Shown here: positions 41,224-49,260 of the stretch, one piece after another | How the letters are laid out: each line of letters opens with the position of its first letter | Position numbering within the stretch: the stretch's first letter is position 1 | Assembly (NCBI RefSeq): GCF_001510665.1 | Contig: NZ_LMTI01000001.1 | Location: 459,772 to 523,771, forward strand | DNA from: Bacillus sp. FJAT-27445 | Lineage (GTDB): Bacteria; Bacillota; Bacilli; Bacillales; Cytobacillaceae | Direction: 5' to 3' | Length of the DNA: 64,000 nt | The notes under the pieces: model-generated | Databases searched by the model: none | Told to the model about the DNA's origin: nothing | The model's input: the letters and a program-made list of their open reading frames with translations, nothing else | Made by a program: the position numbers and the translations under genes

Positions 41224-42813
41224 TCACATTGCCAATTCTATTAAGGTAATCCCATCCGATTTAGCGAGATATTCTTTAAAGGCTGCTTCAAACTCATCCA
41301 AAGTAGAAACACGCTTGCCAATAATTCCAAAACTAGCTGCCAATTCAACAAAATCCGGATTTTGAAATGTAACCCCGTAACTTTCACCGAATTTCTTTTC
41401 CATTTGCTTCACTTCAAGTTTTAACATCGAGTCATTTATCACAATGATTAACAAGGAAAGTCCAAGCCTTACAGCAGTTTCAATTTCAGCAAAATTCATC
41501 AATGCCCCGCCATCTCCGGTCACTGCGACGACCTGGGAATCCGGACAAGCGAGTTTGGCGCCGATACAGCCCGGTATGGCAATGCCCATCGTAGCCAGCC
41601 CGTTCGAAATGATGACTCTGTTTGGCAACTTTGGCTGATACGTCCGGGCGATGGAAATCTTATGTGCACCAACATCCGAAATCAGCACGGTATCGTCAGG
41701 GGAGAGAGTTTGAATCAATTGAAGTATTTTTTCAAGCTTCATCGGCTCGCCGCCAGGCTTGGACTGATTTGGATTTAGCTGGTAGGCTTCAGCCATCGTG
41801 GCTTTAAGATTCCCGGAAGGTTCCCACGATTTCATCGGCACGTCTGACTGATTAAGCAATTGAAGGGTCTTTTTTATGTTCCCGACGAGTTCGACGGCTA
41901 CCGGGTAAAATTCATTCGTTTCCGCTGGCAATGAATCAATATGTACAACCGGAAGCTTGTTCTTGTTCCAATGGCTTGGCAATGTCTCAACAAAGTCTAG
42001 GCCAATAACTATTATCATATCAGCTTCGTTAATACCGGATAAAACCTCATCTTTTTCACTAAACCCAATTGTAAAGTAATTGTGAGGATGGTCTGCCTCT
42101 AAAATCCCCTTTGCCATAAAACTGTGTGTAACAGGGGATTGGAGAGTATCAATAAACGTCTTTAGCTCGCTAACAGCATCCTGTCTAATCACCCCATTCC
42201 CAATGAGAACAAAAGGTTTTGAATGATTTTTTAAAAGACTGATGGCCGAAGTTAAGGTTTCCCCAGTTGGAACGCTCTCAGGCAGGGGAGGAACAGCCAA
42301 GGGAAGGCTGGCGATTTGCTGTGAAAGAATATTCTCTGGAAAAATAACCGCCGCCGCGCCAGGTTTCTCCTTCGTAGCCTGTTTGAAGGTTTTCCGAATG
42401 GCTGCTGGCAGCGTTTCAGGTTCAACGATTTGTATGCACACTTTCGTGACAGGTTCAAAAGTTTTAGGAAGGTCCACGTATTGATGAGATTCCGGATGAA
42501 GACGGTTCATGTCCGCCTGGCCAATTAGCGCCACTAAAGGGGAATGGTCCAACTGCGCACTCGCCACTCCGGTCAATAGGTTCGTAGCCCCTGGACCCAA
42601 TGTTGACAAACAAACTCCGGCTTTCTTGGACAGCCTTCCATAAACATCGGCCATGAAAGCCGCACCCTGTTCATGCCGGACATTAACAAACTTTATTTGT
42701 TTTGAATCAGCCAAGGAATCCACAAACTCAAGGATCTCCTTGCCAACAACACCAAAAATAAATTCAACACCCTCATTTTCCAAACACTTGACCAATGCCT
42801 CCGCTGCTTTCAT
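41224..42813 (-). CDS. Acetolactate-synthase-like ThDP enzyme
   Basis: 529 residues with all three domains of the ThDP family. The catalytic glutamate is in VRHEQGAAFMAD (about residue 48), the FAD/central domain spans 190-320, and the ThDP-Mg site is VAVTGDGGALMNFAEIETAVRLGLSLLIIVIND (pattern GDG-x(25-30)-N). It resembles the catabolic AlsS/IlvB group, but no regulatory ilvN or alsD is adjacent. Could make acetolactate or a related 2-oxoacid product. AGGAGG lies 5 nt before the ATG. Monocistronic. Confidence 0.8.
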   Translation of the reverse strand: MKAAEALVKCLENEGVEFIFGVVGKEILEFVDSLADSKQIKFVNVRHEQGAAFMADVYGRLSKKAGVCLSTLGPGATNLLTGVASAQLDHSPLVALIGQADMNRLHPESHQYVDLPKTFEPVTKVCIQIVEPETLPAAIRKTFKQATKEKPGAAAVIFPENILSQQIASLPLAVPPLPESVPTGETLTSAISLLKNHSKPFVLIGNGVIRQDAVSELKTFIDTLQSPVTHSFMAKGILEADHPHNYFTIGFSEKDEVLSGINEADMIIVIGLDFVETLPSHWNKNKLPVVHIDSLPAETNEFYPVAVELVGNIKKTLQLLNQSDVPMKSWEPSGNLKATMAEAYQLNPNQSKPGGEPMKLEKILQLIQTLSPDDTVLISDVGAHKISIARTYQPKLPNRVIISNGLATMGIAIPGCIGAKLACPDSQVVAVTGDGGALMNFAEIETAVRLGLSLLIIVINDSMLKLEVKQMEKKFGESYGVTFQNPDFVELAASFGIIGKRVSTLDEFEAAFKEYLAKSDGITLIELAM

Positions 42814-42981
42814 AGTACCTCCTAGAAAAATATAATATACAAACAGATATACCTCCTTTATTAGTTTGTTGAAACATATGGTACTTATTCGGTTTGTCCG
42901 GTAGAATCCTTGGAAACTAATCCTTTAATGTGAAAATGGATTCTCGATAAACCGGACGGAGCAAGAGAGGGTGTCCTCAGA

Positions 42982-43200
42982 GAATCGGGACACAGATTAT
43001 GTTTTAGGAGCAACATGAGTCACAATAAGCCAGGAATCGGGACACAGCTAACGTTCTAGGAGCCATATGAGTCCCAATAAGACTGGAATCGAGACACAGA
43101 TTATGTTTTAGGAGCAACATGAGTCCCAATAAGCCAGGAATCGGGACAGAGCTTACGTTTTAGGAGCCATATGAGTCCCAATAAGCAACATGAGTCCCGA
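42982..43200. repeat. 52-bp hairpin repeat array, family 3 (TCGGGAC/GTCCCAA)
   Basis: GAATCGGGACA begins at 42,982, 43,034, 43,086 and 43,138: exactly 52 bp. Each unit ends CATGAGTCCCAATAAG, so TCGGGAC pairs with GTCCCAA (one G-U). An additional half unit follows. It lies between the synthase-like gene and an ECF sigma operon; no ORF. Confidence 0.9.
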
Positions 43201-43307
43201 AAATACTTTTTTAAAAGTTTACTACATAAATAGTGGTGCATTAAAAATTGAAACCAAATACTCCTCTTAAACGACTTATTAGCAAAAGGGAGCCAGGAGG
43301 GACATAG

Positions 43308-43841
43308 GTGAATGAAAACGCTTCTTTAATTGGCAGTTTGTATGAAGAATATTACAGAGATGTTTATCAATTCGCATTATATTTCACCAACAATAAACAG
43401 GAAGCAGAGGATATTACGCAGGAAACCTTTATTAAAGCAATGAAGAACATCCACCAATTAAAGGATCAGAATAAGAAGAAGACTTGGATTCTTTCCATTG
43501 CAAGAAATACAGCGGTCGACCTTAAGAGAAAGCAGAAAATGATCAGTTTTTTACCAAAAATCTTTTATGAATCCATGTCCAAGGATGAAAAATCCCATGA
43601 CAGCGTGTTGATCAGCAAGGAAAAATGGACGGAGCTGCAACAGGCCTTGCTGCAGCTAAAACCTCATTATCGAAGCGTTGTCATTCTTAGGGTATTAAAG
43701 GATTTAAGTGTAAAAGAAACAGCCCAGGTTTTAGGATGCAATGAAATAAAAGTCCGGGTAGATTTGCATCGGGCATTAATCCAATTGAAACGAATTCTAA
43801 ATTTACAAGAAGGGTGGAAGTACCTTGAAGAAACAAAATAA
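43308..43841 (+). CDS. ECF-type sigma factor
   Basis: 177 residues. Region 2 (NKQEAEDITQETFIKAMKNI) and region 4 (SVKETAQVLGCNEIKVRVDLHRALIQLKR) are clear. Closely related to the sigma factor at 59,933 (both have E-D-I-T-Q-E-T-F-I-K-A and I-x-R-x-D-x-H-R-A). GTG start, AGGAGGG 7 nt upstream. Overlaps its anti-sigma gene by 17 nt, so the pair is coupled. Confidence 0.88.
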   Translation: MNENASLIGSLYEEYYRDVYQFALYFTNNKQEAEDITQETFIKAMKNIHQLKDQNKKKTWILSIARNTAVDLKRKQKMISFLPKIFYESMSKDEKSHDSVLISKEKWTELQQALLQLKPHYRSVVILRVLKDLSVKETAQVLGCNEIKVRVDLHRALIQLKRILNLQEGWKYLEETK

Positions 43842-44541
43842 CCATCCAAATGAATTCGACTTTTTGCTCCCACTTACGAAGAGAAATGATTTAGAGCCCC
43901 ATGTTGATTTTGTGGAATCACTTAGGTCCAAGCTTACCCAAACTTCAAATGAAAAAATGAACCAACCTGACAAGATGCGCATTACCCTGGCAAGTTCACT
44001 AGCCCTTATTACATTTTGCATCCTGGCTTTTTCATTTTCAGATACAATCTCAATGAAAAATGAACTTTCTCAAAAGCGTGAACAAAGAATTCCGCCCACA
44101 GAAGTTCCAACTGCATCAGATATCGAAACTCCACCACCTTTAGAGACACACTCCTATGATCTCAATGAACTTTTAACAAACTATCCATACTACCATGACC
44201 TTTATCAATCACTTTCAAAAGCAATACAATCAGAAGAGGGTGCGAAGGTGTTTATCCTTTATCTGCATGCCCTTCAGCAAAATGATATGGACGAAATCAA
44301 AAAGCAAGCATTTACGAGAATGGAATCTGAAATTGAGGATTTAATTGAAATTTATAATAAAATCGATTATGCAACCATTACGATTGATAAGGCAATTCCA
44401 AGCAAAGCGGAGCCTAGTTATGAAGTTCAGCTTGGATATCAACTACGTGAAAGCAACAATCCAGAGAAGAGAACGATTCATATCCATCTCAACGACGGAG
44501 TTACGATTACGATTTATGAACCTGATATCGCACTAAATTAG
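43825..44541 (+). CDS. Anti-sigma-like membrane protein
   Basis: 238 residues: cytosolic N-terminus of about 50 residues, one transmembrane helix (ITLASSLALITFCILAFSF), external domain. The N-terminus (FDFLLPLTKRNDLEPHVDFVESLRSKL) matches that of the 60,447 protein (LLSPIKNHPSLEPRQQFVYELQNKI) as L-x-P......LEP...FV..L..K, so this is likely the sigma-binding segment. Probably holds the ECF factor at the membrane. TTG start; no ZAS zinc motif. Confidence 0.72.
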   Translation: MKKQNNHPNEFDFLLPLTKRNDLEPHVDFVESLRSKLTQTSNEKMNQPDKMRITLASSLALITFCILAFSFSDTISMKNELSQKREQRIPPTEVPTASDIETPPPLETHSYDLNELLTNYPYYHDLYQSLSKAIQSEEGAKVFILYLHALQQNDMDEIKKQAFTRMESEIEDLIEIYNKIDYATITIDKAIPSKAEPSYEVQLGYQLRESNNPEKRTIHIHLNDGVTITIYEPDIALN

Positions 44542-44599
44542 TTTTTCGAGAATTTATTGAAAATGGAAAAATATGATAAACTCAAGGAGTGGAGCGAGG

Positions 44600-44956
44600 A
44601 TGGCGTATGTAGTTGGCAGCTTTTTATTTATAGCCGTTTCGGTAATTCTGATGAAAAAGTTTCATGTGAGGGAGCCTTTTACAAAGGGAGCTGGCTTGTT
44701 TATCGTAATCGGGCTGCTTGCGAATATCAGCCTGGCGGAAAATATCGCAGCGAACCTTCATCCCGAACAAAACGATGGCCTCGCCATATCAAAAGGTATT
44801 GCCACCTGGATTCTCGGAGATGACGGAGGGATTATGGAAGACTTTCGAGCAGCATTCCAAACATCGATGAATTATACACTGGGATTCCTGGTTTTGTTTG
44901 TAATCATAGCCATTATAGAAGCAAGATTTTTGAAAAATAAGAGACAAGGAAACTAG
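44600..44956 (+). CDS. Membrane protein, unknown function
   Basis: About 118 residues with three helices (VVGSFLFIAVSVILM, GLFIVIGLLANISLAE, TLGFLVLFVIIAIIEA) and a conserved-looking loop (GIATWILGDDGGIMEDFRAAFQTS). GGAG precedes ATG 44,600. Follows the anti-sigma gene by 58 nt, so may be part of its regulon or operon. Confidence 0.5.
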   Translation: MAYVVGSFLFIAVSVILMKKFHVREPFTKGAGLFIVIGLLANISLAENIAANLHPEQNDGLAISKGIATWILGDDGGIMEDFRAAFQTSMNYTLGFLVLFVIIAIIEARFLKNKRQGN

Positions 44957-44995
44957 CTTTTCCTATTTGCTCAATTGGAAGGCATCCCTTTTTAA

Positions 44996-45166
44996 TTGGA
45001 AGGTATTTTAATTCAAATAATTTTAGTTAAAGTTTTAGAAGACCCTGATTTACCATTCTCACAAGACCATTTTTCTTGGATGGTACGCTTTAAAACAAAA
45101 GATGGTCAGGAATATAATGCCACACAACTTTACTTTGTAACCAATGAGGTTTGGAACAAAACTTAA
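44996..45166 (+). pseudogene. Short coding-like fragment
   Basis: A 56-codon frame reads ILVKVLEDPDLP, then FSWMVRFKTKDGQEYNATQLYFV and ends at TAA 45,164. The composition looks protein-like (alternating strands, W/Y/F core), but there is no credible start or ribosome site. It may be the C-terminal remnant of a secreted beta-domain. 44,957-45,281 holds nothing else. Confidence 0.35.
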
Positions 45167-45281
45167 TGAGCTTCTTTAAGAACCACTTCGGATTGGAATA
45201 GTTTTTTCTTCTTCAACAAACGCGGAATTGAAAAGGTATTGGATTCTAAACCATATTTTTAATTCTGAAAGGAGTTAAGTA

Positions 45282-45806
45282 ATGAGGAAGGTTATTAATG
45301 TTTTGTTGCTTGCAATTTGTTTTATTGCATTAGTTTCTTGTTCATTGAGTAATGAAAAAACAATGCCATTAAGCAATGCTCAATTAGATGACTTTATAAA
45401 GAGTAATGAATTAAACGTACTAGCCGTTGAGGAAATTGCCAATAGAATCACTGTTATAATGTTTGAAAATGAAACTACTTTGGGATTTTACACAGCGTAT
45501 GTAAGGGATGGCAAAATTGAATCAGGAAATGTAACGCATAACAATAATACTGAATCCACCCCGATTTCAACTAGCGGAGTTGCTAGTGGAATTCCATTTG
45601 CCACAATCAAAATTAATGATCAAGGACTTATACAAAAGGCAGAAAAAATTAGAGTTACCTGGGATGATGGCAAGGAAATAGTTGAAACCGTAAAAAATCA
45701 GAATGCCCTTATCATTCCTTACGATGATAACAACTCTAATATAGAGAAAAATATTCAGGTTATCGAGCTTTTAGATGCAGAAGGGAATATTATTTTCCAT
45801 CAATAA
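45282..45806 (+). CDS. Lipoprotein, unknown function
   Basis: 174 residues. Lipobox LVSC (about 17-20), then an external domain with repeated hydrophilic strands (TLGFYTAYVRDGKIESGNV, IPFATIKINDQGLI). AAAGGAG 8 nt before the ATG. No family recognised. Followed by the GATCC-type terminator at 45,845. Confidence 0.6.
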   Translation: MRKVINVLLLAICFIALVSCSLSNEKTMPLSNAQLDDFIKSNELNVLAVEEIANRITVIMFENETTLGFYTAYVRDGKIESGNVTHNNNTESTPISTSGVASGIPFATIKINDQGLIQKAEKIRVTWDDGKEIVETVKNQNALIIPYDDNNSNIEKNIQVIELLDAEGNIIFHQ

Positions 45807-45844
45807 TGAATAAATGAACAGTTGCTAGAATTTATTCAACTGGG

Positions 45845-45877
45845 AGTGCTTTAATCCAAGAAGGATTAAGTTTTTGT
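45845..45877 (+). terminator. Terminator, TTAATCC-AAGAA-GGATTAA type
   Basis: The TTAATCC/GGATTAA stem is followed by GTTTTTG. Related hairpins occur at 46,398 and 53,486. Confidence 0.7.
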
Positions 45878-45980
45878 TAAATTTCCTATTGGCTAAGGGA
45901 GTTCAACAAATATGACAACAATAAAAAAGTGTTAAATGGATTGTATAATATGAACGGTTAAGAAAGGGGGAACGCAGAAG

Positions 45981-46256
45981 ATGATAAACCTGCGGGAAAG
46001 CAAACCACTATTTCTTACTTTACGTTTTTTACTATCTGTTACAACCATCACTTTTGCCATAAGGATTTTTATAAATCCATCTTGGAATATAAACTCGGTA
46101 TTTATAATCTTTTCTTTGGGTTTGCTTTTTGCAGTACAAGCGATTGAAATGATTTGTTTGAAACAAACCAAATATTTCACATTAACTCTTTTAACTTCAA
46201 TATTTTTATTATTTGTAGGGTTTTATAGCTTGTGGACTTATATATCAGTAAATTAG
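45981..46256 (+). CDS. Small membrane protein
   Basis: 91 residues, three helices (FLLSVTTITFAIRIFI, VFIIFSLGLLFAVQAIEM, LLTSIFLLFVGFYSLW). AAAGGGGG about 11 nt before the ATG. No family known. Reminiscent of the other small membrane proteins of this AT-rich stretch. Confidence 0.5.
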   Translation: MINLRESKPLFLTLRFLLSVTTITFAIRIFINPSWNINSVFIIFSLGLLFAVQAIEMICLKQTKYFTLTLLTSIFLLFVGFYSLWTYISVN

Positions 46257-46397
46257 CGGATTATATACGCCTGCTAATCAAGGCAGCTTTATAATTCACA
46301 AGAGGGAACTTATATAGAAATGTACAGTTCAAGGATACCTTCGGAAAAGATGTTAGAGATTGCGGGTCTATGAAGTAGTCCATCTAAAAACAAACGA

Positions 46398-46436
46398 ACG
46401 GAAGCGTTGATCCAGGCAGGATTAATGCTATTTTTG
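46398..46436 (+). terminator. Terminator, GTTGATCC-GGATTA type
   Basis: AGCGTTGATCC-AGGC-AGGATTAATGCT followed by ATTTTTG. It stands 140 bp after the nearest gene, so probably belongs to a lost gene. Confidence 0.6.
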
Positions 46437-46505
46437 TGATCCGACTTTTTTGGGCATTTTTTTATTCGACTGACAGGGAAGTTTAGTGTACAAGAATTAG
46501 TTTTT

Positions 46506-46847
46506 TCACCTAGTTGTTTCCATCAATTTAACGTCAATTATTTGCTCTGTTTTACTATCGAATATAATATTGACAAATACACCAAATTCTTTGTTGTTTT
46601 GTTTTAACCATAATTTGAACTTTTCTACGGAGGTATTTTCCCCTTTGTCCCTTCCAATATGAAGATAATCAATAATATTTGCTTGAGGATACTTTTCCTT
46701 TGTCTTATGCAAGGCGATTTGACCCCATTTAGCATATGGGGGAAATTGCTTTTGTTGTGCATATGCCGAATTGATAAAATTAAATGAAAAAAAATTATTA
46801 GAACTGAAAATTGAAGCTATAAATAAACAAACAAGCAGCCTTTTCAA
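46506..46847 (-). CDS. Exported YqzG/YhdC-like (DUF3889) protein
   Basis: 113 residues with a signal peptide (cleavage near AYA-Q, about 30). PPYAKWGQIALHKTKEKYPQANIIDYLHIGR is the DUF3889/YqzG core (Y-A-K-W-G-x-x-A....K.KYP.A.I.DY.H.GR). Function unknown; secreted or periplasmic-side protein of bacilli. Monocistronic. Confidence 0.75.
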   Translation of the reverse strand: MKRLLVCLFIASIFSSNNFFSFNFINSAYAQQKQFPPYAKWGQIALHKTKEKYPQANIIDYLHIGRDKGENTSVEKFKLWLKQNNKEFGVFVNIIFDSKTEQIIDVKLMETTR

Positions 46848-47193
46848 TTAACATCCCTCTTTGTTATTTTCTTTTATTTTTACATTCTTAAAGGAAATTA
46901 TGTGTTGAAGTGTATATTATGGCGTAAACAAAAATATAGATAGAAATCAATGGTAGCGCACTTTTGTTTCAGCATGGGTGCTTTCTCCAATCCAAAAACG
47001 GATATATGATATTCTTAGACATAAGGACACCTTTTTCTTGAGTTGGTTGTGTGGTAACACCCATAGTACAAGAAAAGTGTTCTTTTTGCATTTATTCCAC
47101 TGTATAAAACTGGTTAATTAACACGCTTGAAAATATAATGATTATAGGAGGAAATGAGGTGATTTTATTTTAGAGAAACTTAGAAAAATTAAT
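46848..47193. other. Gene-free stretch with one strong hairpin
   Basis: GACACCTTTTTCTTG (about 47,028) and CAAGAAAAGTGTTC (about 47,073) pair in a long stem followed by TTTTTGC, like a terminator without a gene. It could end a small RNA. Upstream of the 47,194 gene, AGGAGG at 47,146-47,151 is too far (about 42 nt) from its ATG. Confidence 0.45.
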
Positions 47194-47568
47194 ATGAGAA
47201 CTGCTGTAATTATGGGGATTATTTTTTACTTTTTGACTATCTTAATCCATGTTCTAGTTCTTAGCGGTATTATTCCATTCACATGGGTAAATGGCGGACG
47301 CTCTGATTCCTTCGCTACGCAGCTACCACTATCTATTATCAGTATCATTATTGCTATTATTGGAGGCGTGTTTACGCTGATTGTTGGCAGAAATATACGA
47401 TATTTATACAAAAAGGGAATAACCCTTATATGCTGGTTTTTTGTCATACTTTGGTCCTTTGGGTTTATACAACAATTGTTTGGAACACCTTTTGAAAAAA
47501 TGGTTTGTTCGATAATATTGCTCATTGGGGTCATCTCAAACTTACGTATGGCGATTGAAAAAAGATAA
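47194..47568 (+). CDS. Membrane protein, unknown function
   Basis: 124 residues with four helices. The only strong ribosome site (47,146-47,151) lies upstream of a short frame; the frame of this protein has no ATG/GTG/TTG between 47,155 and 47,194, so it may use a rare ATT start at 47,167, or ATG 47,194 may be reached by leader coupling. Start uncertain. Followed by a hairpin terminator at 47,634. Confidence 0.45.
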   Translation: MRTAVIMGIIFYFLTILIHVLVLSGIIPFTWVNGGRSDSFATQLPLSIISIIIAIIGGVFTLIVGRNIRYLYKKGITLICWFFVILWSFGFIQQLFGTPFEKMVCSIILLIGVISNLRMAIEKR

Positions 47569-47633
47569 CAGCAAAACAAAAATTATCAAGGTTGTGAAAG
47601 AATGCCTTAAACAACAGGTAGCTTTATTCACAA

Positions 47634-47664
47634 CAAAAGGGCTGTTTTCGACAGTCCTTTTCAT
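47634..47664 (+). terminator. Terminator
   Basis: AAAAGGGCTGT-TTTCG-ACAGTCCTTTTC. Confidence 0.7.
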
Positions 47665-47850
47665 TGTGGCTTTTTAACGAACGGTGAGGTCCGTTATATT
47701 CATCATTTTATTATTGTCCTAGTAACTCCCTTGGAAATTTACCAGTTATTCTATCCACTATTCTCATTACGTGTAACTGACATTTAATATCAGTTCAATT
47801 TTTCTTGTATTCTTTAATAATAGCTTCAGAAGGAAAAAGCCTGCTTTGTT

Positions 47851-48111
47851 TTAAATAAAAGGGAGGATTATGAATAAAGCCGCGATACCAAAGTCAACCA
47901 GGTATCTTTTTTTGGCTTCTTTTTTTACAAAACCCTCTATGCCATCCACGATCCAAATACATCCGAAAGTAACCCAAAGGATTTTTAGAAAAACGGGAGG
48001 GAAACCCTTAAAAGCCGCCACCCCAAATACGGTCAACACAACCAGCATAATCAAAGACTTTATCAAAATAAAAGGCTTGCTGTTTTTTCTTCTTTCAAAA
48101 AATAACCCCAT
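47851..48111 (-). CDS. Small membrane protein
   Basis: 86 residues with three short helices (SLIMLVVLTVFGVAAF, FLKILWVTFGCIWIVDGIEGF, FGIAALFIILPF). AAGGAG lies 8 nt before ATG on the minus strand. No family recognised. The gap 47,665-47,850 holds nothing clear. Confidence 0.55.
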   Translation of the reverse strand: MGLFFERRKNSKPFILIKSLIMLVVLTVFGVAAFKGFPPVFLKILWVTFGCIWIVDGIEGFVKKEAKKRYLVDFGIAALFIILPFI

Positions 48112-48459
48112 GTAAAAAACTCCTTAATATTTAATAATCTTAGCAAAATGATATAACTAGTATATCAGAGTGCCGACAACTTTAAGGGCTCTTTTCAGAG
48201 AGTATATAAGAAAAGCTTTTTCCGAGGTGAACTGATGTTCAGCCCAAAAAAACAGAATATGATTTCATAAATTCAATTGATGATTACAGATCGATATGTA
48301 AACCTGACGGAATCATGAATTTCGTCAGCTTCTTTCTGCATTCTGGCCTTTGTTAAATCAAAGTAATCTAAGCAAACGTAAAGTTTTTTAGTGATTTTGT
48401 ATAAGTTTACTTTACTTTTATAAAAGTTAGTTTATAATTTTATTCAAGAGGTGAATGTC
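48112..48459. other. Gene-free stretch before the HTH gene
   Basis: A CTGACGGAAT...ATTTCGTCAG hairpin (about 48,303-48,332) with a pyrimidine-rich tail looks like an orphan terminator. The A/T-rich block from 48,395 includes a TATAAT-like -10 near 48,431 for the HTH gene. Confidence 0.4.
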
Positions 48460-48699
48460 ATGAAGAAAGATTTTGGTGATTCGATATCCAATAGGGTTTA
48501 TGAATATCGTGTACTTGCCAGAATGTCTCAGCAAGAACTAGCAGAGCAAGTCGGGGTTTCCAAACAAACCATCTTCGTAATGGAAAAAGGAAATTATGTA
48601 CCGACACTGCTGTTGGCTTTTCGAATTGCCGATTTTTTTAAAGTTGATGTAAACGAGATTTTTACTTATGAGAAAGGAAATGATCAAAATGATAACTAA
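48460..48699 (+). CDS. Xre-family HTH regulator (YgzD/YozG-like)
   Basis: 79 residues, essentially one Xre helix-turn-helix (EYRVLARMSQQELAEQVGVSKQTIFVMEKGNYVPTLLLAFRIADFF) with a short tail (VDVNEIF). This small class usually heads operons with a DUF2178-type membrane protein and an ABC transporter. AGAGG lies 8 nt before ATG 48,460. Overlaps the next gene by 11 nt. Confidence 0.85.
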   Translation: MKKDFGDSISNRVYEYRVLARMSQQELAEQVGVSKQTIFVMEKGNYVPTLLLAFRIADFFKVDVNEIFTYEKGNDQNDN

Positions 48700-49039
48700 T
48701 TTTTTCTCAGATATCCATAAAGCAATTTTTCACCCTTTAAAGTCCTGGGCTGAACTATCTACTGGAAATTGGAATATCCTCATTGGAGTTGGTTTTTTAA
48801 TACTTATGGGTAGTGCGATTTTTGCCTATGTATTTCATAAGAAGATGGGGCCAGCAGATGAACGGACAAATAATATCTCTTTGAAAAGTGCTTACTGTAT
48901 ATTGTTGGTAATTATTCTATGTGACTTGATTTTTCCCAAAGACGATATGTGGACCATCTATTTCTTGTTCAAATATGCGCTGGCATTTTTAGCTGGTGGA
49001 ATTTACCTGGCTGTCCAATATAAAAAGGATTTTTTATAA
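48689..49039 (+). CDS. DUF2178-like membrane protein
   Basis: 116 residues with three to four helices: WNILIGVGFLILMGSAIFAYVF, ISLKSAYCILLVIILCDLIF, FLFKYALAFLAGGIYLAV. The middle loop MGPADERTNNISLKSA (D-E-R-x-x-x-I-x-x-K) is the DUF2178 hallmark. Coupled to the HTH gene upstream; the ABC ATPase stub follows 46 nt later. Function unknown. Confidence 0.7.
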   Translation: MITNFFSDIHKAIFHPLKSWAELSTGNWNILIGVGFLILMGSAIFAYVFHKKMGPADERTNNISLKSAYCILLVIILCDLIFPKDDMWTIYFLFKYALAFLAGGIYLAVQYKKDFL

Positions 49040-49085
49040 GGAAAGGTTGAGAAACGAGGGTCTGCCATGAAGGGGGGATTAGACT

Positions 49086-49223
49086 ATGTTGTTAAATATG
49101 CTAACTAAGCGATATCGAAGTTCAATAGTTTTAAACGATTTCTCTCTAGATTTCAACCAAGGAGAAATCCGTTGGTCTGATTGGCAGAAATGGCGCTGGA
49201 AAAGTACCCTGATGAAGATACAA
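49086..49223 (+). pseudogene. ABC-transporter ATPase stub, frame-shifted after the first strands
   Basis: The start is intact (GGGGGG, ATG 49,086) and reads MLLNMLTKRYRSS, then VLNDFSLDFNQGEI. The frame then shifts by one base: the next frame reads GLIGRNGAGKSTLMKI, a textbook Walker A. After about 46 codons the gene stops at the terminator of the neighbouring STAS gene. The other 250 residues and any permease are gone. Remnant of the ABC unit that normally follows HTH plus DUF2178. Confidence 0.8.
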
Positions 49224-49256
49224 ATAAATGCCCTCCCAATCGGAAGGGCATCTTGC
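49222..49256 (-). terminator. Terminator of the second STAS gene
   Basis: Minus strand: ATGCCCTTCC-GATT-GGGAGGGCAT followed by TTATTTG. It abuts the ABC stub, marking a deletion joint. Confidence 0.75.
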
Positions 49257-49260
49257 CTTT

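Noticed and set aside
48303-48332. Riboswitch before the HTH gene
   Set aside because: Only one simple hairpin; no conserved riboswitch core was recognised.
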